Of a DNA stretch of 64,000 nucleotides, positions 62,184 to 64,000 are shown one piece after another (position 1 is the stretch's first letter; every line of letters begins with the position of its first letter). The DNA is taken from positions 32,857,235-32,921,234 of the forward strand of contig CM055607.1 of the NCBI GenBank assembly GCA_029379385.1. The letters run 5' to 3'. The notes beneath the pieces were generated by a model. That model ran no database searches, was not told the origin of the DNA, and saw nothing but the letters and a program-made list of their open reading frames with translations. The position numbers were made by a program, and so were the translations under genes. The stretch comes from Quillaja saponaria. Lineage: Eukaryota; Streptophyta; Magnoliopsida; Fabales; Quillajaceae.

Positions 62184-64000
62184 ATGGTGCTCAAAATTTG
62201 TTTGATGGCTTCTCATGGTTATCCATCTGGGCTCGTCTTACAGCAAGAGCAGGGATTGTGCAGGGTGTTGAAGGTAAAAACTGTTGATTTATGATTCCAT
62301 ATAAAATTGAGGGTTTAGATAATTTATGTTATCGCTAAATTGTTATAGGAATAGTTTTTGAAGGGGTGGCTTGAAGTATATGCTTCAACCTCTTTGCTAG
62401 TAATTAGGTTCGTTTATATGTTGTGATTGACTTTGCTTGTTTTGAGTTTATATACGAGCTATATTCTGATTTTGGGAAAAATTATTAATAATCCTCTCTT
62501 GCAAAACTCTTACTATTACAGTTTAGTGTTCTTGTAGCTGACTCATGCTGTTCACCTTCACTCCTAATTTGTAATCCGGGATTTATGTTTCTATCTTTAT
62601 AAGTTTTGAAGCTTTGTTCCATTATCCGCAAATTGTAGATTTATGAATTTTCGTACTTGTGATTGGTCATAGTATTCTTCAGAACATGTTGAGAACTGGA
62701 CTTGAAATTTATATCTTTGTTATTTTGTTATATATCTTGATAGCTCTGTTAGTAATCCTGCAGTGAAGGCTTACAACCCCGCCACTATCCCCCCCCCCCC
62801 CCCCCCCCAAATTACTATCTATGTTTTATAAATGATACAAAATAAATTAACAAATTGTTAGGCAGTTATGGTGTTCTGAAGTTATAATTGTCTAATTGTG
62901 TAGCTTGTTTGACTATGTAGACAAAAATTGCTTCAAATTCCAAACAATTTTTTTTTGTTGAGACAGGATTGTCAACCTCTTTTGCCAAGTCCTGTTGCAA
63001 TACCCGGAATGATGAGATGTGGACCTCTTAATCCAAGACCAAATATGTGCCAGGAGTCATTGAAATCAGAAAGTGGGTGGTTATCCAATCAATTTGTTAA
63101 GATTGATCCTGTAGTTCATAGGCCTGTCCTCATCGATGTGCAAGGTTTGCAGCTAATTATTGTGTTTTAATCCAACCATGCTTCAATCATAGCAAAGAAG
63201 CACATCAAAAAGGAAATACAAAAACATTAGTAATTTGTTTTCTATTGCTGTCTTTTCTTTAACGTGCTCATGTTATTCTCTCATACTCTTAGCATGTCAA
63301 AAAAAATAAAATGATCATTTATTCCATCTATTAAATCATTTATAATTTTCATATAACTGAAAAACTCATTTATGCAAAGCCAATGTGAGAGAAATTGTAA
63401 GCTTCAAAAATTGATTTTGATTCCTCATTGTGCTGTGATGACATCTCAAATGGCTTGAGATTGTCTCTTTTGTCAGCTTAACGGCTTCAATTGGTTGTTG
63501 TGTGTTGCTAGCTTAAAACTAGTAGTCAGATATTAGTTCTGGTAGCTTGGAGAGTAGGAGACTATAGTACTGAATCAAACTACTTGTTGTTGCAATAACT
63601 TAGAGGGCTGAGAGGAAGGACCTTCTGTCAGAAAAAAATGGTTTGAATTGACATGTACTGCTAGGTTGTTGTTGCGATTTCATTATTCCTTTTACTCTAT
63701 GCTTGCACTGTGCTGAGTGAATTACATTTTTGCTTGCAGAGACACACCCAGACTCTGTTTTATTTAGCTTTGGGATTGCTGAACAATGCACAAGGCATGA
63801 TAAAATCTTGCAGTTCCTAATGTCTGGGACTAGTGAAACAGATAGCGGTGGATTTGATATATCTTGGATGCCTGATTTGATGGGGTTGCAACCACTAACA
63901 AATGATCTGGATAAGCCATTTGCAACTTCTTTTATTTACCCAAATTGCAAAAGTGTGCAAAAACCTTTTCTGGACTTTGTGGGAGATTTAGGCTGTAATT
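62184..64000 (+). CDS. 5' part of an unrecognised plant protein gene, cut by window edge
   Basis: I do not recognise this family. Three exons are visible: 62184-62273 (30 codons, MVLKICLMASHGYPSGLVLQ at the start), 62967-63144 (DCQPLLPSPVAIPGMMRCGP at the start), and 63740 to the edge. Phases agree: exon 1 ends in phase 0, and a split Glu codon (G/AG) joins exons 2 and 3. Exon 3 reads ETHPDSVLFSFGIAEQCTRH and later KPFATSFIYPNCKSVQKPFL without a stop to base 64000. All borders are GT-AG. There are no obvious membrane segments or catalytic motifs in the visible 176 residues. The gene is divergent from BPM. Intron 1 contains a poly-C tract. Confidence 0.8.
62789..62808. repeat. poly-C tract, about 20 bases
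   Basis: An uninterrupted C run in the first intron of the right-hand gene. With the poly-G tract at 6962 it is one of two long G/C homopolymers in otherwise AT-rich DNA. Confidence 0.9.

Noticed and set aside
1..64000. CRISPR arrays, operons, phage or bacterial defence systems
   Set aside because: The sequence is plant nuclear DNA with spliced genes; the repeats are tandem duplications or transposon ends, not regularly spaced direct repeats with unique spacers.

Overview
The window looks like nuclear DNA of a eudicot plant. It is AT-rich, its genes have many GT-AG introns, gene spacing is 1-6 kb, non-LTR retrotransposons and MITE-like elements are present, and every recognisable protein is plant-type. 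I see no prokaryotic features, CRISPR arrays or rRNA, and no previously undescribed multi-gene system.

Layout from left to right. 1-5.5 kb: AT-rich intergenic DNA. 5.5-8.5 kb (-): a thioredoxin-type glutathione peroxidase, six exons. 10.2-19.8 kb (-): a HUA2-LIKE (HULK) PWWP/RPR protein, 11 exons. 21.5-22.4 kb (+): the single-exon EID1-like F-box gene EDL3 with an ABRE-rich promoter. 23.7-32.9 kb (-): Mediator subunit MED33 (REF4/RFR1 family), 12 exons. 33.06-38.12 kb: a long-terminal-inverted-repeat DNA transposon. 39.1-42.2 kb (-): a decayed Rex4-like exonuclease. 42.4 kb: a LINE RNase H fragment. 44.1-49.0 kb (-): LSM2, three exons, whose 4.5-kb second intron holds a hAT-like element and a LINE. 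49.8-53.0 kb (+): an RTE-type LINE with a perfect 16-bp target-site duplication. 53.9-59.1 kb (-): a BPM-type MATH-BTB gene, four exons. 60.7-61.6 kb: a TIR element. 62.2 kb to the edge (+): the 5' part of a gene I do not recognise.

Two observations stand out. First, four otherwise intact genes (HULK, MED33, LSM2, BPM) hold eight +1 frame breaks, each curable by removing one base, and none of the opposite sign. Total coding length and exon phases fit the families once eight bases are discounted. This points to residual single-base insertion errors in the assembly, not to eight dead genes. The exonuclease pseudogene is different: it carries deletions, larger insertions and lost metal-ligand residues. 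Second, the order GPX - HULK - EDL3 - MED33 - exonuclease matches, from my memory of locus numbers, the paired Arabidopsis blocks around At3g63060-63080 and At2g48100-48160, so this is probably an ancient conserved neighbourhood.

The genes act in separate processes: peroxide detoxification, floral and pre-mRNA regulation, ABA-linked protein turnover, transcription and phenylpropanoid control, mRNA decay and splicing, and CUL3 substrate recognition. They are not an operon-like unit.
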